Positions 33,882 to 46,480 of a DNA stretch of 64,000 bases are shown piece after piece. The notes under the pieces are model-generated. The model ran no database searches, had not been told where the DNA came from, and was given only the letters and a program-made list of their open reading frames with translations. The position numbers and the translations under genes were made by a program. Positions within the stretch are counted from its first letter, which is position 1, and each line of letters starts with the position of its first letter. Source of the DNA: Streptomyces cellostaticus (GTDB taxonomy: Bacteria > Actinomycetota > Actinomycetes > Streptomycetales > Streptomycetaceae); contig NZ_KQ948023.1 of the NCBI RefSeq assembly GCF_001513965.1, positions 62,001-126,000 on the forward strand, in the 5' to 3' direction.

Positions 33882-35222
33882 ATGACCGACCTGACGATGT
33901 GGCTGGAGGCTACGGGCGCCCTGGCGGGTGGCGGTGGTCTCGGCTATGCGAAGGTGCGCGCGCCGCGTGTGTACTGGTCCCTGGTCGGGATGCCGATTAC
34001 CTGGGGCCGCTTCACCCTCTCGTACCGCTCCACGATGGATGTGTGCGGGCTGACGGTGCACCCGTCGGGCCTGCGGGCGTTCTTCACCCGCAGCGTCGCT
34101 CGTCGTGAGGTTCAGCCGGTTCCGCCGAAGATCCGCCGGGTGCGCGGCACGTCGACCGGGCTGCGGGTGACCCTGCGGCTTCCCGCTGGCCTGGAGCCCG
34201 CCGACGTGATCGCCTCCTCGGAGCGGCTCCGGCACGCCTGGGGTGTCCACTCGGTGACTGTGGTCGAGACGAAGCCCGGTTTCGTCGAACTGCGGATGAC
34301 CGGCTATGACGTGCTGCGCCGGGTGAAGATGCCCCGCAAGGCCCGCCCGCACGACATGGCCGTTCCGGTCGCAGTGCGGGAAGACGGGACCGCGTTCGAG
34401 CGGGACTACCGCAAGGCACCGATGGCACTCACCCTGGGCGCCAACCACTCCGGCAAGTCCATGTATCAGCGCAACCTGATCAAGGGACTGGCGCAACTGC
34501 CGGTGGCCCTGGTCGGCGTCGACTGCAAGCGCGGGGTGGAACAGTCCGCCTTCGCGCCCCGCCTGTCGGCGCTGGTCACCAACCCCGACGATGCCGCCTC
34601 ACTGCTGGGCGTCCTGGTCGCGGAGATGGAAGACCGCTTCGACCTGCTGAGCCGAAACGGCGTCTCCGACCTGTGGGAACTCCCCTCAGAGCTGCGCCCG
34701 GTGCCGGTGGTCGTCTTGGTCGACGAGGTGGCGGAACTGTTCCTGATCTCCTCCAAGAAGGATGAGGAGCGCCGGGAACGGATCGTCACCGCGTTGATCC
34801 GGCTGGCGCAGATGGCCCGTGCCATCGGCATCTACCTGGAGATCTGCGGGCAGCGCTTCGGTTCCGACCTGGGCAAGGGCGCCACCATGCTCCGCGCTCA
34901 GCTCACCGGCCGCGTGGTGCACCGCGTCAACGACAAGCAGACCGCCGAGATGGGTCTCGCCGACGTGGCCCCGGACGCTGTCCCGGCGGCGAGCCTGATC
35001 CCGATGAACCGGCCCGGAACCGCTGTCGCGGCGGACTCCTCCGGCGGCTGGTCGAAGATCCGTACCCCGAACACCTCGCGCGATGAAGTCGTGGCGGTCT
35101 GCCGGGAGTTCGCCCACCTGGTCCCGGAGCTGCCGTTCCTCGACCCGTTCCGCCCCTACGTTCCCGCCCCCGTGCCGGCGGCCGGTCCGTCGCTGGTCAA
35201 GCCCCGGCCCGTCACCGAATAA
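33882..35222 (+). CDS. traSA: FtsK/SpoIIIE-family DNA translocase TraSA
   Basis: This 446-aa protein is the septal DNA pump that moves double-stranded element DNA between mycelia. There is a Walker A GANHSGKS (186-193) and Walker B VVLVDEVAEL near 276-285. An N-terminal membrane helix is not obvious apart from a short hydrophobic stretch near the start. The gene is compact relative to plasmid TraB proteins (about 750 aa) and like AICE TraSA. It follows the SCO3933-type gene within two bases, so they are one operon. Confidence 0.93.
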   Translation: MTDLTMWLEATGALAGGGGLGYAKVRAPRVYWSLVGMPITWGRFTLSYRSTMDVCGLTVHPSGLRAFFTRSVARREVQPVPPKIRRVRGTSTGLRVTLRLPAGLEPADVIASSERLRHAWGVHSVTVVETKPGFVELRMTGYDVLRRVKMPRKARPHDMAVPVAVREDGTAFERDYRKAPMALTLGANHSGKSMYQRNLIKGLAQLPVALVGVDCKRGVEQSAFAPRLSALVTNPDDAASLLGVLVAEMEDRFDLLSRNGVSDLWELPSELRPVPVVVLVDEVAELFLISSKKDEERRERIVTALIRLAQMARAIGIYLEICGQRFGSDLGKGATMLRAQLTGRVVHRVNDKQTAEMGLADVAPDAVPAASLIPMNRPGTAVAADSSGGWSKIRTPNTSRDEVVAVCREFAHLVPELPFLDPFRPYVPAPVPAAGPSLVKPRPVTE

Positions 35223-35304
35223 CACCCGCTCCACCCCGGACGGCGCGACCGCATCGCGCCAGGTCCCTACCCGAGCCATGCCCGAACGCAGGGAGGTACG
35301 CCCC

Positions 35305-35562
35305 ATGTCCGCCTCGATGTCCTTCCACCCGGAGCCCTCCACCTGGGTCCACGTTCACGACTACGGCACCGTCCACCCGCCCATCCTGGCCCTCGACGGA
35401 GACGGCTACCACCTGACTATCTCGGTCTTCGAGAGCCGCTCGCCCGCCGACCACAAGGCGTTCGCCGAGAGCTTCGCCCAGACGGTGACCGGCTACCTCG
35501 CGGCCGTGGACCGCTGGGCCGCCGCGCAGACCGCCGACACCGCGACCACGCAGGACGCGTGA
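35305..35562 (+). CDS. Hypothetical AICE protein
   Basis: This 85-aa acidic protein starts with SASMSFHPEPSTWVHVHDYG. It has no signal peptide or membrane helix. The ATG at 35305 follows GGGAGGT. Its stop overlaps the next gene's GTG. It appears to belong to the transfer operon; function unknown. Confidence 0.75.
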   Translation: MSASMSFHPEPSTWVHVHDYGTVHPPILALDGDGYHLTISVFESRSPADHKAFAESFAQTVTGYLAAVDRWAAAQTADTATTQDA

Positions 35563-35750
35563 TCGCCGTGGCCGCACGGAAGACCCCCGCCCCGGTGACC
35601 GCCGACCCGGAGCCCGCGAAGTGCCCGACGTGCCACGGATCCGGGGAGGTCTCCCGCACCGTCCGCGTCGGACGCAAGCGCCGCACCGTCGGCCAGCAGA
35701 CCGGCTTGTGCCTGGCCTGCCTCGGGTCCGGCGAAGCCCCCACCGACTGA
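35559..35750 (+). CDS. Small zinc-ribbon-like protein
   Basis: This 63-aa protein has two Cys pairs (CPTCHGSGE and CLACLGSGE), a DnaJ-type CxxCxGxG layout that probably binds one zinc. GTG 35559 overlaps the upstream stop as GTGA. Function unknown; such knuckles mediate DNA or protein contacts. Confidence 0.75.
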   Translation: MIAVAARKTPAPVTADPEPAKCPTCHGSGEVSRTVRVGRKRRTVGQQTGLCLACLGSGEAPTD

Positions 35751-35827
35751 ATCCCGCCGGGGCTGGGCGGCCGGACACCGTTCCCCGCCCGCCCCTGGCC
35801 CGACTCCCCTGAAGGGAGGTGCCCCGC

Positions 35828-36493
35828 ATGTCCCGACCGATCCGCCCGGATGCCGTACTCGTGCAGGCCGTCATCGCTGGCGCGCTGTCCTTCGCCCACC
35901 TGCACGACTTGGCCGAAGCGGCCGGACAGACCGGCTGGAAGGCATGGGCCTACCCGGTCTCGGTCGACCTGCTGTTGGTCGCTGCCTGGCGTCGGCTGCG
36001 CACGGCCCGCCGTGATCGCTCCGCGTGGACCTGGTTCGTGATCGCCTTGTTCGCCTCGCTCGGCGCAAACATCGCGACCGCCGGACTCCTCGACTTGGCC
36101 CACGTGCCCGCCTGGCTGTGCATCCTCGTCGCTGGCTGGCCCGCGCTGGCCTTCCTCGGCGGAACCCTCCTGGTCCACTCGCCCGCCGAACCGCCCGCTC
36201 CTGCACAGGCTGTGGACGAACCGGCGGCGCCGGAAGTCGAGATGCACCGCACCGACGAACCCGCCCCCGACCCGGCCCCCGTCGCGACCGTGACGGAGCT
36301 GGCTCCCGCCCGGCCCCAGCCCGCGCCCGGTGCCCCCGCTGTTCCGGTCGCGCTGCTCGACCACGCCCGGAAGATCGCTGATGCCCACCGTGCCTCCACG
36401 GGCTCCCCAATGCCTGCTGACGCCCTGTCCGCCCGGCTTCAACTGCCCGCCTCGATGGCCGACGCCATCGCCGCCGACCTCCAACTCACCTGA
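35828..36493 (+). CDS. DUF2637 domain membrane protein (spread-type)
   Basis: This 221-aa protein has three or four transmembrane helices in its first half (about 10-30, 42-55, 69-90, 94-114) and a Pro/Ala-rich cytoplasmic tail ending in a small helical domain. DUF2637 proteins are frequent in Streptomyces plasmids and AICEs and are thought to aid intramycelial spread. ATG 35828 is chosen over GTG 35819 because GGGAGG sits at proper distance. Confidence 0.87.
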   Translation: MSRPIRPDAVLVQAVIAGALSFAHLHDLAEAAGQTGWKAWAYPVSVDLLLVAAWRRLRTARRDRSAWTWFVIALFASLGANIATAGLLDLAHVPAWLCILVAGWPALAFLGGTLLVHSPAEPPAPAQAVDEPAAPEVEMHRTDEPAPDPAPVATVTELAPARPQPAPGAPAVPVALLDHARKIADAHRASTGSPMPADALSARLQLPASMADAIAADLQLT

Positions 36494-36513
36494 CCAGGAA
36501 GGAGAGACCGCCC

Positions 36514-36702
36514 GTGACTGCCTACCGCCGCTTCCGCAACGTGATCCGCATCGGCCCCGTGCAGGTCGCCACGTCCTACGACGGCCGTGGCCGCGACAAG
36601 CACACCGCCGCCTGCACCGCCCCCGGCTGCGGCTTCGCCGCCGACTACGACACCCGCGCCGGTGCCGAACTCGCCGCCCGCACCCACCGCTGCAAGGCAT
36701 GA
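36514..36702 (+). CDS. Mobile element transfer protein, small zinc-finger type
   Basis: This 62-aa protein reads FRNVIRIGPVQVATSY, then Cys34, Cys39, His58 and Cys60 as a putative C2HC zinc site. I recognise the pattern from small AICE proteins annotated as mobile element transfer proteins. GTG 36514 has GAAGGAGAG upstream. It lies within the spd-like gene run. Confidence 0.83.
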   Translation: MTAYRRFRNVIRIGPVQVATSYDGRGRDKHTAACTAPGCGFAADYDTRAGAELAARTHRCKA

Positions 36703-36716
36703 GAGGAGATCGCGCC

Positions 36717-36872
36717 ATGGACGTACCGCTCTGGCTCGCCCTGCTCGTCGTCGGATGGCTCGGCGTCAAGCTCGCCCGCCCGCCGTGGTGGCTGGTCGCC
36801 GTGCTCCTGATCGGTGGCTACCTCGTCGCCGGAAGCTTCCTCGCCCCCGCCCTCGGCACCGTCCTCAAGTAG
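36717..36872 (+). CDS. Small two-helix membrane protein (Spd-like)
   Basis: This 51-aa peptide is almost entirely hydrophobic, with helices near 4-20 and 27-47 split by KLARPPWW. The ATG at 36717 follows GAGAGGAG. Small membrane peptides of this kind are part of spread (spd) operons in Streptomyces plasmids. Confidence 0.8.
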   Translation: MDVPLWLALLVVGWLGVKLARPPWWLVAVLLIGGYLVAGSFLAPALGTVLK

Positions 36873-36886
36873 AAGGGAACCACCTC

Positions 36887-37198
36887 GTGTTCACGCCGAA
36901 GTACCCGCCTCAGGACACCGCACCGCGCGCCACGGCCACCGCCCCGACCGCCTACACCCCGGCGCCCGTCCAGCCGTCGGCCCCGGCGCCGGTCCCGGTC
37001 GCCCCGGTCTCGAACCGGCCCACCGTCCAGCTCACCCCCGGTAGCGCTCTCGCCCTCGCCGCTGGCGGCGGCGCCGTGGTCCTCGTCGTCGGCGCGGTCC
37101 TGGTCTCGCTGCTGCTCGCGGTCGCCATCACCGGCGTCTCCGTCGCCGTGGTCGCGGTCGTCCTGCGCCTGCTCATCAAGGACCTGCACAAGCCCTGA
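36887..37198 (+). CDS. SpdB-like spread membrane protein
   Basis: This 103-aa protein has a Pro/Ala/Thr-rich first half and a hydrophobic second half with two helices (about 48-72 and 74-95) ending in LRLLIKDLHKP. GTG 36887 follows AGAAGGGAA. By layout it is an SpdB-type protein aiding intramycelial plasmid spread. A hairpin follows. Confidence 0.8.
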   Translation: MFTPKYPPQDTAPRATATAPTAYTPAPVQPSAPAPVPVAPVSNRPTVQLTPGSALALAAGGGAVVLVVGAVLVSLLLAVAITGVSVAVVAVVLRLLIKDLHKP

Positions 37199-37204
37199 AC
37201 GGCC

Positions 37205-37241
37205 CCGGGGCGGCTCTCTCGCCAAAGATCCGCCGCCCCGG
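37205..37241 (+). terminator. Possible terminator between spd-like and replication genes
   Basis: CCGGGGCGGC at 37205-37214 pairs with 37232-37241. The stem is 10 bp with a 17-base loop and no T-run, so attenuation is as likely as full termination. Confidence 0.5.
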
Positions 37242-37286
37242 CGCCTGCACACCTTCCAGACCCATCGGACCCGAAAGGGAAGCCCC

Positions 37287-37472
37287 ATGATGCCCCAGCA
37301 CGCCCAGAACACGCGCGTCTGCCGCGACTGCGACGGCTTCGCCACCGCCGCCATCACCACCGGCACCCGCCACGCCGACGGCACCCGCGCCACCCTCCGC
37401 GTCACCTGCCCGACCTGCAAGGGCACCGGCCACACCGCCCCCGCCTCCACGCTCGCCCGCGCCGGGCGGTGA
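37287..37472 (+). CDS. Small zinc-ribbon-like protein
   Basis: This 61-aa protein has CRDCDGF and CPTCKGTGH, again a DnaJ-like pair of CxxC knuckles. ATG 37287 follows GAAAGGGAAG. Its stop overlaps the next GTG. It is similar in style to the gene at 35559 but not a close copy. Confidence 0.75.
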   Translation: MMPQHAQNTRVCRDCDGFATAAITTGTRHADGTRATLRVTCPTCKGTGHTAPASTLARAGR

Positions 37473-37666
37473 CCGCCATGGCTGACCTCACCCCGACCCC
37501 GGACCGCCCTGGCCTGCACGTCAGCAAGCCGTCCCCGTCCGCCCCCGCCACCGCGTCGGCCGTCTGCCACTGCGGCGCCCGCGCCACCGCCACGGGTGAC
37601 GCCCAGGTCAAGGCGCTGGTCGACGGCTGGGACGCCAACCACGGCCGCGCACACGGAAGGAAGTAA
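37469..37666 (+). CDS. Hypothetical small AICE protein
   Basis: This 65-aa protein has a single CHCGAR knuckle in its middle and a helical C-terminus (DAQVKALVDGWDANHGRAHG). It starts at GTG 37469, overlapping the previous stop, or at ATG 37478. It stops 4 bp before the replication initiator gene, so it is probably co-expressed. Confidence 0.72.
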   Translation: MTAMADLTPTPDRPGLHVSKPSPSAPATASAVCHCGARATATGDAQVKALVDGWDANHGRAHGRK

Positions 37667-37670
37667 CCGC

Positions 37671-39065
37671 GTGACCACCGCCGCCACCATGGCGGGCCTG
37701 GACCCGGCCACCCTCGCCGACGTGCTGAGGCTGGCCGGGTCTTCGGACCTCGACCGCATCCAAGACCAGATCCGCCGTACCGGCGGCTGCTCCGACCCGA
37801 TCCACCTGCAAGGCTCCACCGTCACCCGCGACGCTGCCACCGGCTACGTGCTGCACTCGTACTCGACCGACACCGAACCCGGCGGCCGACTCCGTATCGC
37901 TTGCGGCAACCGCCGTGCCTCGCGCTGCCCGTCCTGCGCCTGGACCTACGCGGGCGATACCTACCACCTGATGCGCGCCGGACTTGTCGGCGACCCGGCC
38001 AAGGGCACCCCGCACACCATCCGCGATCACCCCCGGGTCTTCGCCACGCTCACCGCGCCCTCGTTCGGCCCCGTCCACAACCGCCCCGGTAACCGGCCGT
38101 GCCGTTGCGGCGTCCGTCACGCTGAGGACGCGCCCGAACTCGGCACCCCGCTTGACCCCGCCTCGTACGACTATGCGGGCGCGGTGCTGTGGAACAACCA
38201 CGCCTCCGACCTGTGGCGCTACTTCACGATCTACCTGCGCCGCGAGATCGCCCGCCGGGCCGGACTCACGCAGAAGGAAGCCCGTGAACAGTCCCGCGTC
38301 TCCTTCGGCAAGGTCGCCGAGTATCAGAAGCGCGGGGCCGTGCACTTCCATGCCGTGATCCGCTTCGACGGTCCCGACGGGCCCGACAGCCTGCCGCCGG
38401 GCTGGGCCACCCTCGACGTTCTCACCGATTCGATCCGCGCTGCCGCTGCCCGCGTCGCTGTCGACGTACCGCCCGCGGGAGACGAGCCCGCTCGCACCCT
38501 GGGCTGGGGCACACAGCTCGATGTCCAGCCGATCGGCGCTTTCGGCCACGGTGAGGAGATCACTGAACAGGCCGTGGCTTCCTACGTCGCCAAGTACGCG
38601 ACCAAGGCCGCTGAGACGACCGGCACTGTTGACCGCCGCATCGGCAACAAAGAGGCCCTGGTTCTGCTCGGCGTGCCCGACCACCCCGCCCGGCTCATCG
38701 CCGCGTGCCTCGACCTGCACGCGCTCTACCCGGACCGCAAGCTTCGGGACTGGGCTCACATGCTCGGCTTCCGCGGCCACTTCTCCACCAAGTCCCGCCG
38801 CTACTCCACCACCCTCGGCGCTCTGCGCCAGGTCCGAGCCGACTACCGCGCCGCCCAGCAACGCACCGCCCTGGGCCTGCCCGAACCCGACGACGCCCCG
38901 GAGGCAACCACGCTCACCCTCGCCCACTGGACCTACGCCGGACACGGCCACACTCCCGGCGAATCCTGGCTCGCCGCCAACATCCGCCGCGAGATCCAGC
39001 ACAACCGCGAAACCGCCCGCGAGGAACTACCCGCCCTGCTCGACCTGGAAGGAGCCGCCGCATGA
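37671..39065 (+). CDS. repSA: Rolling-circle replication initiator RepSA
   Basis: This 464-aa protein carries the HUH nickase signature AVHFHAVIRF (His225, His227) and downstream YVAKYATK with the catalytic Tyr305 or Tyr309 region, as in RepSA of pSAM2 and related Streptomyces initiators. Two Cys-rich patches (CGNRRASRCPSC, CRCGVRH) may bind zinc. GTG 37671 is preceded by GGAAGGAAG. It should nick the excised circle at its double-strand origin, whose location is not evident. The stop overlaps the xis ATG. Confidence 0.93.
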   Translation: MTTAATMAGLDPATLADVLRLAGSSDLDRIQDQIRRTGGCSDPIHLQGSTVTRDAATGYVLHSYSTDTEPGGRLRIACGNRRASRCPSCAWTYAGDTYHLMRAGLVGDPAKGTPHTIRDHPRVFATLTAPSFGPVHNRPGNRPCRCGVRHAEDAPELGTPLDPASYDYAGAVLWNNHASDLWRYFTIYLRREIARRAGLTQKEAREQSRVSFGKVAEYQKRGAVHFHAVIRFDGPDGPDSLPPGWATLDVLTDSIRAAAARVAVDVPPAGDEPARTLGWGTQLDVQPIGAFGHGEEITEQAVASYVAKYATKAAETTGTVDRRIGNKEALVLLGVPDHPARLIAACLDLHALYPDRKLRDWAHMLGFRGHFSTKSRRYSTTLGALRQVRADYRAAQQRTALGLPEPDDAPEATTLTLAHWTYAGHGHTPGESWLAANIRREIQHNRETAREELPALLDLEGAAA

Positions 39066-39250
39066 CCACCGCCGCCCCCGAGCTGCTGACCGTGCCGGAG
39101 GTCATGGCGAGCCTCAAGGTCGGCCGGACCAAGGTCTACGACCTGATCCGCACTCACCGTCTGGTCTCGATCAAAGTCGACGGCTGCCGTCGCATCCCGG
39201 CTGACTCGGTCGGGGACTTCATCCGCGGGCAGATCGAGAGGGGGGCCTGA
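39062..39250 (+). CDS. xis: Excisionase (Xis), MerR-like helix-turn-helix
   Basis: This 62-aa protein is a single winged HTH (LLTVPEVMASLKVGRTKVYDLIRTHRL) of the excisionase/AlpA type. It directs integrase toward excision by bending the att arms. Its start overlaps repSA (ATGA) and its stop overlaps int (TGATG), so repSA, xis and int are translated together. Confidence 0.93.
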   Translation: MTTAAPELLTVPEVMASLKVGRTKVYDLIRTHRLVSIKVDGCRRIPADSVGDFIRGQIERGA

Positions 39251-40407
39251 TGACCAAGAGGCGCCCTAACGGCGGCGGCACGATCTCAAAGCGAGCGGAC
39301 GGCCGATACATGGGCCGCGCGTACGTCACCGACACGGACGGCAACCGCGTCCGCAAGACCGTGTACGGAGCCACCTGGGACGAAGCCAATGAGAAGCTCG
39401 GCAAGCTCCAGGACCAGGAACGCAACGGCGTCCCGGTGCCCGCGCGCTCCTGGACCCTTGGCGAGTGGCTGGCGTACTGGCTGGAGCACATCGTCGAGCC
39501 GGAGCGCGAGCACAACACGTACGTCAAGTACGAGTCCAAGGTGAGGCTGTACCTGCTGCCGCACCTCGGTAAGAAGCCGCTGGTCAAGCTCACCCCCGCC
39601 CTGATCCGTACGTTCATGGCGGCCCTGAAGCGCGACAAGGTCGGCTCGTCCACCCGCTTTGAGGTGCTCCGCGTCCTCCGAAACGCGCTCAACCGGGCCA
39701 TCCGAGAGGAGATCCTGACGCGCAACGTCGCGCTCCTGGTCGACATGCCCAAGGTCAGCAAGGACAAGGGCAAGGCGTGGAACGCCCGTGAGGCGATCAC
39801 GTTCCTTCGCGCGGCCCGCGCTCACCGCCTCTACGCGGCCTGCGTCCTCGTCCTGGTGCTCGGTCTGCGGCGCAGTGAGCTTCTGGGCCTGCGCTGGCAA
39901 GACATCGACTTCGAGGCTCGACAGTTCACCCCGGTCAAGCAGGTGCAGCGGGTCAAGGGCGTCGGCCTGGTCCTCAAGGACCTCAAGACCGAGTCGTCAC
40001 AGGCGGTGCTCCCCCTGCCGGAGTTCTGTGCTCGCGTCCTGGAAGAGCGCCGGGAGCTGCAAGAGCTGGAACGGAAGATCGCGGGTGAGCACTGGTCGCA
40101 GGATCCGGACCATGACCTGATCTTCTCCTCGGAGCATGGCGGCATGATCGACCCGGTGGGTTTCTCCCGCACCTTCGATCGGCTCGTCAAGCGGGCTGGC
40201 GTCCGTCGCATCACGGTCCGGCTCGCCCGGCACACCTGCGGGACCCTGCTCGCCTTCCTGAAGGTGCACCCCAAGGTGGCTCAGGCGATCCTCCGGCACA
40301 GTCAGATCAGCATGACCATGGACGTGTACACGCACGTCGTCGGCGACAGTGAGCGTGAAGCGGTCGGCATGCTCGCGGAGCTGCTGGAAGATCCGCTCAT
40401 CGGCTGA
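39250..40407 (+). CDS. int: Tyrosine-type site-specific integrase
   Basis: This 385-aa recombinase integrates the element at tRNA-Ile. An N-terminal arm-binding region (about 1-60) precedes a SAM-like core-binding domain (about 65-150) and the catalytic domain, with Arg207 (GLRRSELLGLRW), Arg327 (RLARHTCGTLLAF), His350 and Tyr360 (MTMDVYTHV). The box II motif usually written HxxR reads RLAR, with Arg324 in place of His. The gene ends 69 bp from the tRNA, as expected for an integrase next to its att site. Confidence 0.95.
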   Translation: MTKRRPNGGGTISKRADGRYMGRAYVTDTDGNRVRKTVYGATWDEANEKLGKLQDQERNGVPVPARSWTLGEWLAYWLEHIVEPEREHNTYVKYESKVRLYLLPHLGKKPLVKLTPALIRTFMAALKRDKVGSSTRFEVLRVLRNALNRAIREEILTRNVALLVDMPKVSKDKGKAWNAREAITFLRAARAHRLYAACVLVLVLGLRRSELLGLRWQDIDFEARQFTPVKQVQRVKGVGLVLKDLKTESSQAVLPLPEFCARVLEERRELQELERKIAGEHWSQDPDHDLIFSSEHGGMIDPVGFSRTFDRLVKRAGVRRITVRLARHTCGTLLAFLKVHPKVAQAILRHSQISMTMDVYTHVVGDSEREAVGMLAELLEDPLIG

Positions 40408-40408
40408 C

Positions 40409-40438
40409 CGCCGCTGTTGGTGTCAATCACTGGTGTCA
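40409..40438. promoter_or_regulatory. Right arm-type repeat, probable integrase/excisionase sites
   Basis: CGCCGCTGTTGGTGTCA (40409-40425) and CTGGTGTCA (40430-40438) repeat the left-end arrangement with the same 13-bp spacing. They fall between the int stop and the terminator. Confidence 0.75.
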
Positions 40439-40472
40439 AAAGACCCCCGGACCAATGATCCGGGGGTCTTTT
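40438..40472. terminator. Element-borne terminator serving tRNA-Ile and int
   Basis: A perfect 14-bp stem pairs 40438-40451 (AAAAGACCCCCGGA) with 40459-40472, and gives T-runs in both directions. It restores a terminator to tRNA-Ile after integration and ends int transcription. Confidence 0.9.
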
Positions 40473-40475
40473 CGC

Positions 40476-40552
40476 TGGTGGGGCTAACAGGATTTGAACC
40501 TGTGGCCTCATCCTTATCAGGGATGCGCTCTAACCAACTGAGCTATAGCCCC
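40476..40552 (-). tRNA. tRNA-Ile (anticodon GAT)
   Basis: On the minus strand the gene starts GGGGCTATAGCTCAG, has anticodon GAT in CTGATAAG, T-arm GGTTCAAATCC and acceptor TAGCCCCA, with CCA encoded. The AICE begins inside its anticodon loop region and rebuilds the 3' half exactly. Confidence 0.97.
40478..40521. repeat. attR: 44-bp direct repeat within tRNA-Ile
   Basis: This 44-bp copy is identical to 30595-30638. It forms the 3' half of the intact tRNA-Ile gene, so integration keeps the tRNA functional. Confidence 0.95.
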
Positions 40553-40664
40553 GCCGCGCTCTTGCGGGGTGTGTCCCGCGCGCTGACTCCTGAAGATTAG
40601 CGCACGAGGGGGGCAGTCCCAAAATCGGTTGTCGGGGACCGTCAGCGCACGGCGGCAGGTGAGG

Positions 40665-41393
40665 TCACTCGTCCTCGGCCAGCGTCAGCTCGATGCCGCC
40701 CACGAAGCCCGCGGACAGGTTGTAGATGAACGCGCCGAGGGTCGCGAGCGCCGTCGCGAGGACCACGTCGATCACCGCGATGATCGTCGTGAAGGTCAGG
40801 ACGTGCGGGAGGGAGAGGAAGGCCTGGAGGTCGAAGCCGTTCGCCTCGTTGGAGCCGGTCGCCTCCGAGATGGTGCCGCCGACCGTCGAGAACACGCCCA
40901 TCGCGTCCATGACCATCCACAGCACCGCCGAGGCGACGACCGTGCAGATGCCGAGCGCGATGGAGAGCAGGAAGCTGACCTTCATGACCGACCACGGGTC
41001 GGCCTTGGCCACGCGCAGCCGGGCCTTGCGGGTGCGCGGCGCGGTCTTCGCGCCGGTGCGCGGCCGGCGTACGGCACCGTCCGGGGCCTGCGCCGGATAG
41101 GCCTGCGGCGGGTGGTAGGGCGCGGCGGTCTCGGGGCGCCGCTCGCCGGGCAGCGGGGATGCCTGCTGCCCCTCGGCCGGGCCGGGCTGGGTCTGCGGGC
41201 CGCGGGTGTCCGTCACAGTTCCCCCCTGGGGTCCGTGCGTATCGGGCGAGGGTGAGCCGTCCGTGCCTGCGTCGATCTTGCGCAGCTGGGTCGTGTGCGG
41301 GTCCGCCGCACGCGCGGCGGAGCCACGGCCGCCGCCGTCCGTTTCCGTACCCGTGGAGGTACCGGCCGATCCGGCGCCCGTGGCTCCGCTCAC
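40665..41393 (-). CDS. DUF3566 membrane protein
   Basis: This 242-aa protein has a long disordered Gly/Pro/Thr-rich N-terminal region (about 1-125) and a DUF3566 domain with two transmembrane helices (about 140-165 and 200-230), ending in an acidic tail. DUF3566 genes follow gyrA across actinobacteria; the function is unknown. GTG 41393 has GAGGAG upstream and lies 19 bp from the gyrA stop, so they are likely one operon. Confidence 0.92.
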   Translation of the reverse strand: MSGATGAGSAGTSTGTETDGGGRGSAARAADPHTTQLRKIDAGTDGSPSPDTHGPQGGTVTDTRGPQTQPGPAEGQQASPLPGERRPETAAPYHPPQAYPAQAPDGAVRRPRTGAKTAPRTRKARLRVAKADPWSVMKVSFLLSIALGICTVVASAVLWMVMDAMGVFSTVGGTISEATGSNEANGFDLQAFLSLPHVLTFTTIIAVIDVVLATALATLGAFIYNLSAGFVGGIELTLAEDE

Positions 41394-41412
41394 GATGACT
41401 CACTCCTCGTGC

Positions 41413-44010
<2,598 letters not shown>

Positions 44011-44052
44011 TGCTGGTGAAGATCCTTCCTGGTGCGGTCAGCTGAGACCGAC

Positions 44053-46480
<2,428 letters not shown>

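Larger units (their letters stand above)
30595..40521. mobile_element. Integrated AICE (pSAM2-type) in tRNA-Ile
   Basis: A 9.9-kb element is bounded by identical 44-bp repeats that match the 3' half of tRNA-Ile. It encodes a small membrane protein, YdcF-like and GntR regulators (leftward), then a SCO3933-type protein, TraSA-like FtsK pump, several small Spd-like and zinc-ribbon proteins, RepSA-type initiator, excisionase and tyrosine integrase (rightward). All core modules needed for excision, rolling-circle replication and conjugation as double-stranded DNA look intact. No NUDIX or Pra-type activator typical of pSAM2 itself is seen. No obvious cargo for resistance or metabolism is present. 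Confidence 0.95.
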
